Below, piece after piece: positions 38,594-49,266 of a stretch of DNA of 64,000 nucleotides. The notes beneath the pieces were generated by a model that did not search any database, was not told where the DNA came from, and saw only the letters and a program-made list of their open reading frames with translations. The DNA is taken from positions 2,170,001 through 2,234,000 of the forward strand of contig NZ_CP137854.1 in the NCBI RefSeq assembly GCF_033546935.1, read 5' to 3'. Position 1 is the stretch's first letter. Each line of letters opens with the position of its first letter. Origin of the DNA: Xylophilus sp. GOD-11R. Its GTDB lineage: Bacteria; Pseudomonadota; Gammaproteobacteria; Burkholderiales; Burkholderiaceae_C. Both the position numbers and the translations under genes were made by a program.

Positions 38594-38621
38594 CAGGGCG
38601 ATCGAATGAACGATTGCCCTG
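38594..38621 (-). terminator. Hairpin downstream of the pirin gene
   Basis: 11-bp stem CAGGGCGATCG / CGATTGCCCTG (one G-U pair) with loop AATGAA, 15 bases past the pirin stop. It has no T run, so it is terminator-like rather than classical. Confidence 0.45.
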
Positions 38622-38636
38622 ACCGCCCAAGCAGAC

Positions 38637-39338
38637 TCAGGCCGCCGAATCCACCAGGATCAGCTCCGAGTCGACCAGCGCCGTCACCGTGAAGCTTTCC
38701 ACATCGGCGATGGCCGCGCCGTCGCGGGCCGACAGCGTCACGTCGTCGATCTTCACCTCGCCGCTGGCTGGCACCAGGTAACCGCGCCGGTGGCGGCCGA
38801 TGGCGTAGCGGGTGCTTTCACCGGCCTTCAGCGTGGCGCCGAGCACGCGGGCGCTGCTGCGGATCGGCAGGGCGTCGTCGTCGCCGGGCAGGCCGCTGGC
38901 CAGCGCCACGAAACGGCCGGAACGGTCGCCCTTGGGGAACGGCTTGGCACCCCACGACGGCGGCTGGCCACGGCCATCCGGAATGATCCAGATCTGGAAG
39001 ATGCGGGTCGTGCCCGGCTCCTGGTTGTATTCGGAGTGCCGGATGCCGGTGCCCGCGCTCATCACCTGCACGTCACCCGCTTCGGTGCGGCCTTTGTTGC
39101 CGAGGTTGTCCTGATGGGTGATGGCGCCTTCGCGGACGTAGGTGATGATTTCCATGTTGGCGTGGGCATGCGGCGGAAAGCCGGTGCCGGCGGCGATGGT
39201 GTCGTCGTTCCAGACCCGCAGCGCACCCCAGCCCATGCGGGCCGGGTCGTGGTATTCGGCAAACGAGAAGTGGTGCTTGGCGTTGAGCCAACCGTGGTCG
39301 GCACCACCGAGGGAGGCGAAGGGGCGACGTTCGATCAT
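38637..39338 (-). CDS. Pirin-family bicupin (YhhW/quercetinase-like)
   Basis: 233 residues with both cupin domains. All four canonical metal ligands of pirins are present: H57 and H59 in PPHAHANME, H101 and E103 in GIRHSEYN. DNLGNKGRTEAGDVQVMSAGTGI is the family signature. Bacterial homologues such as YhhW show quercetin 2,3-dioxygenase activity in vitro; the real role is often redox sensing and is not settled. It is divergent from a LysR gene 101 bases away, which probably controls it. Confidence 0.9.
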   Translation of the reverse strand: MIERRPFASLGGADHGWLNAKHHFSFAEYHDPARMGWGALRVWNDDTIAAGTGFPPHAHANMEIITYVREGAITHQDNLGNKGRTEAGDVQVMSAGTGIRHSEYNQEPGTTRIFQIWIIPDGRGQPPSWGAKPFPKGDRSGRFVALASGLPGDDDALPIRSSARVLGATLKAGESTRYAIGRHRRGYLVPASGEVKIDDVTLSARDGAAIADVESFTVTALVDSELILVDSAA

Positions 39339-39439
39339 GGCGATTTCTCCTGGGTTGCGTGAAGCGATGGAGAGAATTTAGGATTCGCCGATCATTTAGA
39401 GAATAGAAGCAATGGAAAGTCATCCATGCCAAAAATTGC

Positions 39440-40363
39440 ATGAGTCAACTACCTGACCTGGAGGCTTGGGCGATCTTCGCCAAGGTGGCCGAGACTGGTT
39501 CCTTCGCGAAGGCGGCGACCGAGCTGGGCCTGTCGCAGCCGACGGTCTCCAAGGCGCTGACCCGACTGGAGACGCGGCTCAAGACCACGCTGTTCCACCG
39601 CACCTCGCGCCGCATGTCGCTGACCGCCACCGGCCAGGCCTGCCTGGAGCGGGCCAGCCGCATCCTGGAGGAGGGCGAGGCGGTGGAGGCGGAGGTGGGT
39701 GAGCAGTCGAAGACCTTGCGCGGCCCGATTCGCATCGCCGCGCCCATGTCCTTCGGGCTGGCGCACCTGGCGCCAGCGCTGCCGGCCTTCATGCAGGAGC
39801 ACCCCGAAGTGACGCTCGACCTGAACTTCAGCGATGAGCTGATCGACATGGTCGCCGGCGGCTTCGACATCGCCCTGCGCATCAGCTCGCTGCCCGATTC
39901 GAGCCTGCTGGCCCGCCGCCTGTGCAACGTGCGCCTGCTGCTGGTGGGCGCTCCGGCCTACTTCGAGGCCCACGGCCGGCCGCAGCATCCGCGCGACCTC
40001 GCCACGCACCGGGCGCTGCGGTATGTGCATGCGCGGGCCGGCGAGGCGTGGCGCTTCCATCACCGCACGCGCGGCGAGTTCTCGCAGGTGGTGCCGGCCG
40101 CCATGCGGGTGAACAACGCCGACGGCCTCGTGCCCGCGCTGCAGGCCGGGCTGGGTCTGGCCATGCAGCCGGAATTCCTGGTGTGGGAAGACCTGCGCGA
40201 CGGCGTGGTGGAGACGGTCATGCCCGACTGGCAGGCGGCGCCGATCGCGCTGCACATCGTGTCGCCGCCGGGCCGGGCCAAGCCGGCGCGGGTGCGCAAG
40301 CTCGTCGACTACCTGGCCGCGCATTTCGCCGCCGCGCCGTGGGCGGCTGCCGCCGCCAGCTAG
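39440..40363 (+). CDS. LysR-family transcriptional regulator
   Basis: 307 residues. N-terminal winged helix-turn-helix (FAKVAETGSFAKAATELGLSQPTVSKALTRLE), coiled linker, and a LysR substrate-binding domain (IRIAAPMSFGLAHLAPALPAFM, VAGGFDIALRI). It belongs to the CrgA/DsdC-like group that ends with a short LVDYLAAHF helix. It is divergently transcribed from the pirin gene and likely regulates it and itself. Its TAG stop directly touches the stop of the convergent EamA gene. Confidence 0.92.
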   Translation: MSQLPDLEAWAIFAKVAETGSFAKAATELGLSQPTVSKALTRLETRLKTTLFHRTSRRMSLTATGQACLERASRILEEGEAVEAEVGEQSKTLRGPIRIAAPMSFGLAHLAPALPAFMQEHPEVTLDLNFSDELIDMVAGGFDIALRISSLPDSSLLARRLCNVRLLLVGAPAYFEAHGRPQHPRDLATHRALRYVHARAGEAWRFHHRTRGEFSQVVPAAMRVNNADGLVPALQAGLGLAMQPEFLVWEDLRDGVVETVMPDWQAAPIALHIVSPPGRAKPARVRKLVDYLAAHFAAAPWAAAAAS

Positions 40364-41236
40364 CTAGCTGAACCGCAGGGTCATCACGCCGACCACCACC
40401 ATGCCGGTGCCGGCCGCGCGTGCCCAGCCGAAGCGCTCGCCGAGCAGCACGGTGCCGATGAGCGCGGCGAAGATCACCGAGGTTTCGCGCAGCGCGGCCA
40501 CCATGGCGACCGGCGCGTGCGTCATGGCCCAGAGGGCGATCGAATAGCTGCCGAGGGAAGCGGCCGTGCCACCCAGTGCCACCGGCACCCGGCGCGCCAT
40601 GTAGCGCAGCGCCTGCGGCCGCTGTTGCGGCCCGGCGCGCCACAGCACCAGCGCCGCGTAGGGCAGGCCGTCGAACAGAAAGATGGCCGCCGCATACGAC
40701 AAGGCGTCGCCCGACGCCCGCACGCCCATGCCGTCGACCAGCGTGTAGGCCGCGATGATGCAGGCGTTGGCCAGCGCGAAGCCCAGCGCCTTGCCACGCT
40801 GCTGGCTTGCGGCGGCATCGGCCGACACCCGCGCCAGCCCCACCACCAGCACGCCGGCCGACAGCACCACGATGCCGGTCCAGGCCTGCGCCGACAGGCG
40901 ATCGCCGACGAGACCCGCGCCGACCAGTGCCACCAGCATCGGCGCGCTGCCGCGCATGATCGGATAGGTCAGCCCGAGGTCGCCGTGCTTGTAAGCCCCT
41001 GCCAACGCGATGTAGTAGGCGACGTGGATGACCGACGACGCCGCGATGAACGGCCAGGCCTCGGCGCGCGGCAGGCCGAACCAGAGCGCAGCGGGAATCG
41101 CGAACAACACGCCCAGGCTGTGGATGAGCGCGGTGTCCAGCGACTTGTCGCCGCCGGACTTGATCAGCGCGTTCCAGCTCGCATGCAGCAGCGCGGCGAA
41201 CAGGATCGCCAGCAGCAGCGGAACGCCGAGCGTCAC
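40364..41236 (-). CDS. EamA/DMT-family transporter
   Basis: 290 residues from a GTG at 41236, which overlaps the stop of the upstream HD gene (GTGA). It has about ten membrane helices in two EamA repeats (LAILFAALLHASWNALIKSGG; and TAASLGSYSIALWAM...VAALRETSVIFAALIGTVLLGERFGW). Drug/metabolite-type transporters move small metabolites. Translational coupling to a phosphonate-type HD protein under one GntR gene suggests export or import of a phosphonate-related compound, by inference only. Confidence 0.85.
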   Translation of the reverse strand: MTLGVPLLLAILFAALLHASWNALIKSGGDKSLDTALIHSLGVLFAIPAALWFGLPRAEAWPFIAASSVIHVAYYIALAGAYKHGDLGLTYPIMRGSAPMLVALVGAGLVGDRLSAQAWTGIVVLSAGVLVVGLARVSADAAASQQRGKALGFALANACIIAAYTLVDGMGVRASGDALSYAAAIFLFDGLPYAALVLWRAGPQQRPQALRYMARRVPVALGGTAASLGSYSIALWAMTHAPVAMVAALRETSVIFAALIGTVLLGERFGWARAAGTGMVVVGVMTLRFS

Positions 41237-41799
41237 GCCGCCGATCCGCCGGCAGGCAGGGCGCAGCGCCGGGCGCGGGCCAGGTAGTGCGAGAGCTCGG
41301 GCGTGGCCAGGCCCTCGACCTTGGCGCGGTCGTCCCACAGGCGCAGCCGCACCGCCTCGTCGGCATGCGGCCGGGCGATGAAGGCCTGTGCCTGCTCGGG
41401 CGTGAACACGCCGCCCTGCAGCACCAGGCTGCGCTGAGAGTCGGCCGACAGCGCCGCGTGGTAGGCGGGCCGGGTGGCGCAGAGATAGCGCTTGGCATCG
41501 ACATGCCAGCGGATCGCGTCGAGCACCCGCTCGCCGAACAGGCCGCGCAGAAAGGGCAGGGCGGCGAACTGGTGCAGGTCGTCGATGCCGCGCTCGGTGG
41601 GGGTTTCGCCGTGGTCGTGCAACAGGTGGCCGAGGTCGTGCAGCAGGGCGGCGGTGACGAGTTCGTCGTCGGCGCCTTCCTGCTCGGCGAACCAGGCGGT
41701 CTGCAGCGCGTGTTCGGTCTGGGTGACCGGCTCGCCGCTGTACTGGGTGTTGCCGTGGCGTGCGAAGAGCAGGGCGATGTCGTCGAAAGCCAGCGCCAT
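41233..41799 (-). CDS. Phosphonate-operon HD-domain protein (PhnZ-like)
   Basis: 188 residues. The HD core is H30 in TEHALQTAWFAEQ, H54-D55 with H58 in LLHDLGHLL, and H98 in IRWHVDAKRYL. QYSGEPVTQ (19-27) places Tyr and Glu where the diiron oxygenase PhnZ has its substrate-gating Tyr24/Glu27. It therefore looks like the HD oxygenases that cleave 1-hydroxy-2-aminoethylphosphonate, or the closely related HDIG proteins associated with phosphonate operons. Its partner hydroxylase PhnY is absent from the window. It lies five bases after the GntR gene and overlaps the EamA transporter, and is divergent from the 2-AEP uptake and degradation genes. Confidence 0.82.
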   Translation of the reverse strand: MALAFDDIALLFARHGNTQYSGEPVTQTEHALQTAWFAEQEGADDELVTAALLHDLGHLLHDHGETPTERGIDDLHQFAALPFLRGLFGERVLDAIRWHVDAKRYLCATRPAYHAALSADSQRSLVLQGGVFTPEQAQAFIARPHADEAVRLRLWDDRAKVEGLATPELSHYLARARRCALPAGGSAA

Positions 41800-41804
41800 G
41801 GTGT

Positions 41805-42548
41805 TCAGGCCTCCACCGCGCCGCGTGCCGCGCGCTTGCGGGCGGGCGGCTGAACCGGCGCTTCGGCCGGCTGTTCGCTGTAGTTGTGCAGCGTGCGTTC
41901 GCGGCTGTTCATCACGTGGTCGAACATGGCCTGGCCGGCGGCCTCGGCGTCGTGCGCGGCGATGGCCTTCACGATCTGCCGGTGTTCCCGGGTGTAGACC
42001 GCCATCGATTCGACGGTGAGGTTCTTGCGGCGGATCAGCGACAGCTCCTTGATCAGCCGCCGGTAGTTGGCCGCAAACTTGGCGTTGCCCGCGAGTTGCA
42101 GCAGGCTGTCGTGGAACTCGAGGTTGAAGCGGTGGAACTCGTGCGCGTCGCCGGCCTTGGTGGCCTGGTCCATGGCGTCGACGAGCTGACGCAGCGCTTT
42201 GGCCTGAGCGGCAGTGGCGGTTTCGGCGAGCTTGCGGCCGATGTACATCTCCATCACCGCGCGCAGCTCAAAGATTTCCAGCGCCTCGTCCAGGGCGATG
42301 TCGCGCACGAAAACGCCGCGGTTCTTTTCGGTGCGCACCAGTCCGGCTTCTTCGAGCATGCGGAAGGCCTCGCGCACCGGGCCGCGCGACACGCCGAGCC
42401 GGGTGGCGATGGTGATCTCGGTGAGCTTGGCGCCGGGTGCCAGCTCGCCCGCGACGATCATGCGTTCGAGCTCGTTCTGCACCAGTCCGGTGAGCGAGTT
42501 TCCCTGGAGTTGTGCGATGGCGCTGGAGGCGTTGGTGGGTGTGCTCAT
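41805..42548 (-). CDS. GntR-family regulator (FCD/FadR-type)
   Basis: 247 residues. The N-terminal winged helix (LVQNELERMIVAGELAPGAKLTEITIATRLGVSRGPVREAFRMLEEAGLV) and the C-terminal FCD ligand domain (~95-220, with ELRAVMEMYIG, HRFNLEFHDSLL and REHRQIVKAIAAHD) are clear. The FCD metal-binding Asp/His pattern is present, suggesting an organic-acid or phosphonate ligand. It is the first gene of the leftward GntR-HD-EamA operon and faces the rightward uptake/catabolic operon, so it most likely controls both from the shared intergenic region. Confidence 0.92.
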   Translation of the reverse strand: MSTPTNASSAIAQLQGNSLTGLVQNELERMIVAGELAPGAKLTEITIATRLGVSRGPVREAFRMLEEAGLVRTEKNRGVFVRDIALDEALEIFELRAVMEMYIGRKLAETATAAQAKALRQLVDAMDQATKAGDAHEFHRFNLEFHDSLLQLAGNAKFAANYRRLIKELSLIRRKNLTVESMAVYTREHRQIVKAIAAHDAEAAGQAMFDHVMNSRERTLHNYSEQPAEAPVQPPARKRAARGAVEA

Positions 42549-42577
42549 GACAGCTATTTTTTATCCTGTTTTCCAGA

Positions 42578-42594
42578 TTGTCTACGATCTACAA
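42578..42594. promoter_or_regulatory. Candidate GntR operator (TTGT-N9-ACAA)
   Basis: TTGTCTACGATCTACAA has inverted TTGT/ACAA ends and a direct repeat TCTAC. It lies 30 bases upstream of the GntR ATG within the divergent promoter region (42549-42698). FCD-type GntR proteins often bind TTGT/ACAA-like half sites; assignment is by position and pattern only. Confidence 0.4.
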
Positions 42595-42698
42595 AAAACA
42601 ATAAACAGAAACTGGCCCCGATTTTGCTTGACGCAAATGTCACGAGCATGACTTCTTCGGGCGCCAGAGTCCGCCCGGTTCAACCTTCGGAGCACCCC

Positions 42699-43736
42699 AT
42701 GAATTTCGTCAGCAAGTCGTTTTGGGCCGCATCAATCGGGCTCGTGTTCGCCGCGTCGGCCTTCGCGCAGAAGCAGCAACTCATCGTCTACACCGCACTG
42801 GAAACCGATCAGATCAAGGCCTACCAGGAAGCCTTTACCCGTGAGAACCCCAACATCGAGATCAAGTGGGTGCGTGATTCCACCGGCGTCATCACCGCCA
42901 AGCTGCTCGCCGAAAAAGCCAATCCGCAGGCCGACGTGGTGATGGGCGTGGCCGCGACCAGCCTGGCGCTGTTCGACCGCAACGGCATGCTGCAGCCCTA
43001 CGCGCCGCTGAACCTCGACGCGATCATGCCGGCCTACCGCGACAAGAAGAGCCCGCCGGCCTGGTTCGGCATGGACGTGTTCGGCGCCACGGTGTGCTTC
43101 AACACGGTGGAGGCCAAGAAGAAGAACATCCCGATCCCGACCACCTGGAAAGACCTCACCAAGCCCGAATACAAGGGCCAGGTGGTGATGCCCAATCCGG
43201 CGTCCTCGGGTACCGGTTACCTCGACGTGGTGTCGTGGCTGCAGATGTGGGGCGACGACGCCGGCAAGGGCGGCGGCTGGAAGTACATGGACGCGTTGCA
43301 CGAGAACATCGGCCAGTACACGCATTCGGGCTCCAAGCCCTGCAACATGGCCGCGTCCGGCGAATACGTGGCGGGCATCTCCTTCGAGTACCGCGGTCAC
43401 ACCAACAAGGCCAAGGGCTCGCCGATCGAACTCGTGTTCCCCAAGGAAGGCCTGGGCTGGGATCTCGAAGGCTTCGCCATCTACAAGGGCACCAAGAAGC
43501 TCGACGCCGCGAAGAAGCTGGCCGACTGGGCCTCGTCGAAAGACGCGATGCGCCTCTATGGCAAGAACTTCGCCATCACCGCCCAGCCGGGCGTGGCACC
43601 CAAGCTGGCCGGCATTCCGGACGACTACGAGTCGCGCCTGATCAAGCTCGACTTCGACAAGGCTGCCGCCAGCCGCGAGGCGACGCTGGCCGAATGGTCG
43701 AAGCGCTACGACGCCAAGAGCGAACCCAAGAAGTGA
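42699..43736 (+). CDS. ABC substrate-binding protein, 2-aminoethylphosphonate type
   Basis: 345 residues with a Sec signal peptide (cleavage near AFA|QKQQ, residue 23). It has the iron/2-AEP-type binding fold: LIVYTALETDQIKAYQEAF, DSTGVITAKLLAEKANPQADVVMG, NPASSGTGYLDVVSWL and SFEYRGHTNKAKG. Similar proteins encoded next to phosphonatase bind 2-aminoethylphosphonate; iron binding is unlikely because the metal-chelating tyrosine pair is not evident and the context is phosphonate degradation. A good GGAG site precedes the ATG. It heads a six-gene rightward operon. Confidence 0.88.
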   Translation: MNFVSKSFWAASIGLVFAASAFAQKQQLIVYTALETDQIKAYQEAFTRENPNIEIKWVRDSTGVITAKLLAEKANPQADVVMGVAATSLALFDRNGMLQPYAPLNLDAIMPAYRDKKSPPAWFGMDVFGATVCFNTVEAKKKNIPIPTTWKDLTKPEYKGQVVMPNPASSGTGYLDVVSWLQMWGDDAGKGGGWKYMDALHENIGQYTHSGSKPCNMAASGEYVAGISFEYRGHTNKAKGSPIELVFPKEGLGWDLEGFAIYKGTKKLDAAKKLADWASSKDAMRLYGKNFAITAQPGVAPKLAGIPDDYESRLIKLDFDKAAASREATLAEWSKRYDAKSEPKK

Positions 43737-43756
43737 ACACCGCGGCAGGCACTGCG

Positions 43757-44844
43757 ATGAGCGACGACGCCTACCTCCGGCTCACCGGCATCCACAAGCG
43801 CTTCGGCGCTTTCACGGCGCTGGAGAGCATCGACCTGGCCATCCGCCAGGGCGAGTTCGTCTGTTTCCTGGGCCCGTCGGGCTGCGGCAAGACGACCTTG
43901 CTGCGCATCGTCGCCGGCCTGGAGACGCAAACCTCCGGCAGCATCGTGCAGGCCGGCCGCGACATCTCGGTGCTGCCGCCGGCCGGGCGCGACTACGGGA
44001 TCATGTTCCAGTCGTACGCGCTGTTTCCCAACCTCACGGTGGCGCAGAACGTGGGCTACGGCCTGGTCAACCGCGGCCAGGGGCGCACGCAGATCGGCGC
44101 CCGGGTGGACGAGCTGCTGGCACTGGTCGGCCTGCCCGGCAGCGGTCCGAAGTACCCGGCCCAGATGTCCGGCGGCCAGCAGCAGCGCATCGCACTGGCG
44201 CGGGCGCTGGCCACCTCGCCGGGCCTGCTGCTGCTCGACGAGCCGCTGTCCGCGCTCGACGCCACGGTGCGGGTGCGGCTGCGCAACGAGATCCGCCAGC
44301 TGCAGCGCAGCCTGGGCGTGACCACCATCATGGTCACGCACGACCAGGAAGAAGCGTTGTCGGTAGCCGACCGCATCGTGGTGATGAACCACGGCGTGAT
44401 CGAGCAGGTCGGCACGCCGATGGAGGTGTACCGCGAACCGGCGTCGCCGTTCGTGGCGCACTTCGTGGGCAAGGTCAATCGACTGAAAGCCGTGGCCGAG
44501 GGCGACCACTGGTTCCGTTGTGGCGACAAGCGCTTTCGGAGCGAGCCGGGCGCGGGGGCGGACTTTCGGCCCGGCCGCGAAGTGGCGCTCTACCTGCGGC
44601 CGGAAGACCGCGTGGTCGGCGAGCTGCATCCCGACGATCCGCTGCGCTGCGCCGGCACGGTGCGCGCCATCGAATTCCTGGGTGGCAACTGCCTCGCCGA
44701 GGTCGATATCGAAGGCCTGCCGGGCCAGCCGCTGCAGCTGCAGTACTCGCTCAACCAGATGGATGAATTCGGCGTGCGTGAGGGCGCCAGCGTGTCCTTC
44801 GCCTTGCGGGCCGACCGGCTGCGCGTGTTTCCGGCGGTGGCCGC

Positions 44845-44848
<4 letters not shown>
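43757..44848 (+). CDS. ABC transporter ATPase, 2-aminoethylphosphonate uptake
   Basis: 363 residues. Walker A GPSGCGKTT (39-47), signature MSGGQQQRIALARAL, Walker B LLLLDEPLSALD, the switch histidine in MVTHDQEEA, and a C-terminal regulatory TOBE domain (~280-360). It belongs to the spermidine/iron/phosphonate importer ATPases. A GTG at 43733, overlapping the stop of the binding-protein gene, is in frame and could be the true start (eight more residues). It overlaps the permease gene by four bases. Confidence 0.9.
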
Positions 44849-46562
<1,714 letters not shown>

Positions 46563-46566
<4 letters not shown>

Positions 46567-47255
46567 GCCGCCTCGCTATCTTCGATCTCGACAACACCCT
46601 GCTGGCCGGCGACAGCGAAGTGCTGTGGGTGGCCTACCTGCTGGAGCGCGGCTTGCTGCCGCCGTCGCTGGCCGAACGCAATGACGACCTCGACCGTCGC
46701 TACCACGCCGGCACGGTCGGCCCCGAGGAGTTCTGCGCCTTCTACGCCTCCACTTTCGCCGGCCGCAGGCCCGAGGAGTGGGAGCCGGAGCTGGGCGACT
46801 TCATCGACACCGTGATCCGCCCGCGCATCGCCCCGGCCGCGCACGCGCTGGTGGCGCGCCACCGCGATCGCGGCGACCTGCTGGTGCTCAGCACCGCGTC
46901 GAGCCGCTTCCTGTCGCAGCCGACGGCCACGCTGCTCGGCTTCGAGCACCTGATCGCCACCGAGATGGCGCTGTCGCCCGACGGCCGCTTCACCGGCCGC
47001 AACCGGGGTTTGCCCAACATGCGCGAAGGCAAGGTATCGCGCATCGGCCAATGGCTGGCCGGACGCGGACTCGATGTGGACGACGCGCTGGAAGACGCCG
47101 TGTTCTACAGCGACTCCATCAACGATCTGCCGCTGCTGGCGGCGGTGGGCCATCCGGTGGCGGTGATGCCCGACGCACGACTGGCCACGCAGGCCCGCAT
47201 TCGTGGCTGGCAGGTGCTGCATGCGCTGGCCGACGACTCACCCATCTTTTCCTAA
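46563..47255 (+). CDS. HAD-superfamily hydrolase, subfamily IB (SerB-like phosphatase)
   Basis: 230 residues. HAD motif I FDLDNTLLAGDSEVLW (nucleophile D8), motif II LVLSTASS, motif III lysine in REGKVSRI, and motif IV FYSDSINDLPLL. The helical cap matches the subfamily IB phosphatases typified by phosphoserine phosphatase. It lies inside the 2-AEP operon, overlapping the permease by four bases and preceding the flavoenzyme by six. A role in the pathway, such as dephosphorylating a side product, is plausible but unproven. It is distinct from PhnX, encoded two genes on, which has a different cap and a Schiff-base lysine. Confidence 0.85.
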
Positions 47256-47261
47256 TCACCC

Positions 47262-48380
47262 GTGGACAACACATACGACCTCATCGTCGTCGGCGCCGGC
47301 ATCGTCGGCCTGGCGCACGCCTACACCGCCGCCCGGCGTGGACTGCGCGTCTGCGTGGTCGAGCGCGACGCGGCCTGCGTCGGCGCTTCCATCCGTAATT
47401 TCGGTTTCATCACCGTCACCGGCCAGGGCGCGGGCGACACCTGGCGGCGCGCACGCCGGGCGCGCGAGGTGTGGGGCGAAGTGGCGCCGCAGGCCGGCAT
47501 CGAGGCGGTGCACCACGGGCTCTATCTCACCGCTTTCCGGCCGCAGGCGCTGGCCGTGCTGGAAGAGTTCATGGGCACCGAGATGGGTGCGCAGTGCGAG
47601 CTGATGGAAATCTCCGAAGCCGCCCGCCGCGCGCCGGTGCTGCGGCTCGATGGCGCGCAGGGCGTGCTCTACAGCCCGCACGAGATGCGGGTGGAGTCGC
47701 GCACCGCCATCGGCCTGCTGGCGAAATGGCTGACCCAGGCGCACGCCGTCACCTTCCGGTTTGGCGAAGCGGTGCTGGAAGTGGCCACGCCCCGGGTGCG
47801 CACCTCGCGCGCGGTGCTGCATGCCGAGCGGGTGGTGGTCTGCACCAATACCGACATCAACGGCCTGTTCGCCGAGCGCCTGGCGCCGCACGGCCTGCGC
47901 CTGTGCCTGCTGCACATGCTGCGGGTGATGCCCGAGCCGGGCTTCAAGTTGCCGGGCTCGGTCATGGCCGACCTGAGCCTGGTGCGCTACCACGGCTACA
48001 GCCAGCTGCCGGCAGCGCAGAAGCTGATGGAGCAGATGCGGCGCGAAGAGGGCGAGTCGCTCGACAACGGCATCCACCTGATCGTGGTGCAGAGCGCCGA
48101 CGGCTCGCTGGTGGTGGGCGACTCCCACCATTACGGCGCCGCGCCGGAGCCCTTCGCCGACGAGCGGGTGGACGACCTCATCCTGCGCCACCTGCACGAC
48201 ACGCTGAAGCTGCAGCAGTGCAAGGTGACCGAGCGCTGGGTAGGCATCTACCCCTCGTCCGCGCAGACCGATTGCCTGATCGACAGCCCCGACGACGCCA
48301 CCCGCCTGGTGCTGGTCACCAGCGGCACGGGCGCCAGCACCGCCTTCGGCATCGCGGAAGACGTCTTCGCCGCCTGGTGA
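47262..48380 (+). CDS. FAD-dependent amine oxidoreductase of phosphonate operons
   Basis: 372 residues from a GTG at 47262. The N-terminal FAD fold is YDLIVVGAGIVGLAHAYTAARRG with VVERDA; ASIRNFGFITVTGQG and the C-terminal TSGTGASTAFG are DAO-family features. Homologues found beside phosphonatase are known as flavoenzymes that oxidise 2-aminoethylphosphonate or its N-methyl derivative to phosphonoacetaldehyde. Since no PhnW transaminase is present, this enzyme is the best candidate for the amine-removal step feeding PhnX. It lies between the HAD gene and phnX with short gaps. The exact substrate (primary or N-methylated amine) is not readable from sequence. Confidence 0.85.
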   Translation: MDNTYDLIVVGAGIVGLAHAYTAARRGLRVCVVERDAACVGASIRNFGFITVTGQGAGDTWRRARRAREVWGEVAPQAGIEAVHHGLYLTAFRPQALAVLEEFMGTEMGAQCELMEISEAARRAPVLRLDGAQGVLYSPHEMRVESRTAIGLLAKWLTQAHAVTFRFGEAVLEVATPRVRTSRAVLHAERVVVCTNTDINGLFAERLAPHGLRLCLLHMLRVMPEPGFKLPGSVMADLSLVRYHGYSQLPAAQKLMEQMRREEGESLDNGIHLIVVQSADGSLVVGDSHHYGAAPEPFADERVDDLILRHLHDTLKLQQCKVTERWVGIYPSSAQTDCLIDSPDDATRLVLVTSGTGASTAFGIAEDVFAAW

Positions 48381-48396
48381 AACACCGAGAGAACCC

Positions 48397-49218
48397 ATGA
48401 GCCAGAAACCAGACCCCCAGATCCTTTCGGCCGTCGTCTTCGACTGGGCCGGCACCATCCTCGACTTCGGCTCCTGCGCGCCGATGGGCGCTTTCGTGCG
48501 CCTGTTCGAACAGTTCGGCGTGGCCATCACCATCGAGCAGGCGCGCGGCCCCATGGGCGTGGCCAAGTGGGACCACATCAAGGCCTTGTCGCTGCTGCCC
48601 GAGGTGGCCGCGCAGTGGCAGAGCCGGCACGGCAAGCCGATCACCGACGCCGACGTGGACCACCTCTACGAAGTCTTCACGCCGATGAACGCGGCCGTCG
48701 TGGCCGACTTCGCCGAGTTCATCCCCGGTGCGCTGCAGACCGTGGCCGCCTGCCGGGCACGCGGGCTGAAGATCGGTTCGACCACCGGCTACAACCGGCC
48801 GATCATGGAGGTGGTCACGCCCATCGCCCGGGCGGGTGGATACGAGCCCGACAACCTGGTCTGCGCCGGCGACCTGGCCGCAGGAAGACCATCGCCCCTA
48901 ATGATGTGGCGCACCTTCGCCGACCTGGGCGTGTGGTGGCCGGCCACGGTGGTGAAGGTGGACGACACCGATGTCGGCATTCTCGAAGGCCGCAACGCCG
49001 GCACCTGGACGGTGGGCGTGGCGGTCAGCGGCAATGCGCTCGGGCTGACGCTTGCCGAGTGGAACGCGCTCTCGCCAGCTGCTCAGCAGCAGGGTCGCGA
49101 GCGCGCCGGCGCCAAGCTGCGTGCGGCGGGGGCGCATTACGTGATCGACTCGGTGGCCGAGCTGATGCCGGTGTTGGACGACATCGCAGCGCGGCTCGCG
49201 CGTGGGCTGCGGCCCTAG
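48397..49218 (+). CDS. phnX: Phosphonoacetaldehyde hydrolase (phosphonatase)
   Basis: 273 residues, HAD superfamily. The nucleophile is D16 in VVFDWAGTILDFG (phosphonatase-type motif I), and the Schiff-base lysine is K57 in RGPMGVAKWDHI, the residue that sets phosphonatases apart from ordinary HAD phosphatases. GSTTGYNRPIME and AAGRPSPLMMWR are further signatures, with the acidic motif IV in VVKVDDTDVGILEG. It cleaves phosphonoacetaldehyde to acetaldehyde and phosphate in the cytoplasm. It is the last gene of the 2-AEP operon and releases the phosphate that rewards the pathway. Confidence 0.95.
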   Translation: MSQKPDPQILSAVVFDWAGTILDFGSCAPMGAFVRLFEQFGVAITIEQARGPMGVAKWDHIKALSLLPEVAAQWQSRHGKPITDADVDHLYEVFTPMNAAVVADFAEFIPGALQTVAACRARGLKIGSTTGYNRPIMEVVTPIARAGGYEPDNLVCAGDLAAGRPSPLMMWRTFADLGVWWPATVVKVDDTDVGILEGRNAGTWTVGVAVSGNALGLTLAEWNALSPAAQQQGRERAGAKLRAAGAHYVIDSVAELMPVLDDIAARLARGLRP

Positions 49219-49266
49219 TCCTCGGCGCTGGTCCTCTGCCCTGGTCCTCTGCCCTGGTCCTCTGCG
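49215..49266. repeat. Four tandem copies of a 13-bp repeat
   Basis: Units: CTAGTCCTCGGCG (49215), CTGGTCCTCTGCC (49228), CTGGTCCTCTGCC (49241), CTGGTCCTCTGCG (49254). The last three are nearly identical, the first degenerate. The array fills the whole gap between two convergent genes and includes the phnX stop codon in its first unit. It probably arose by slippage. Confidence 0.9.
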
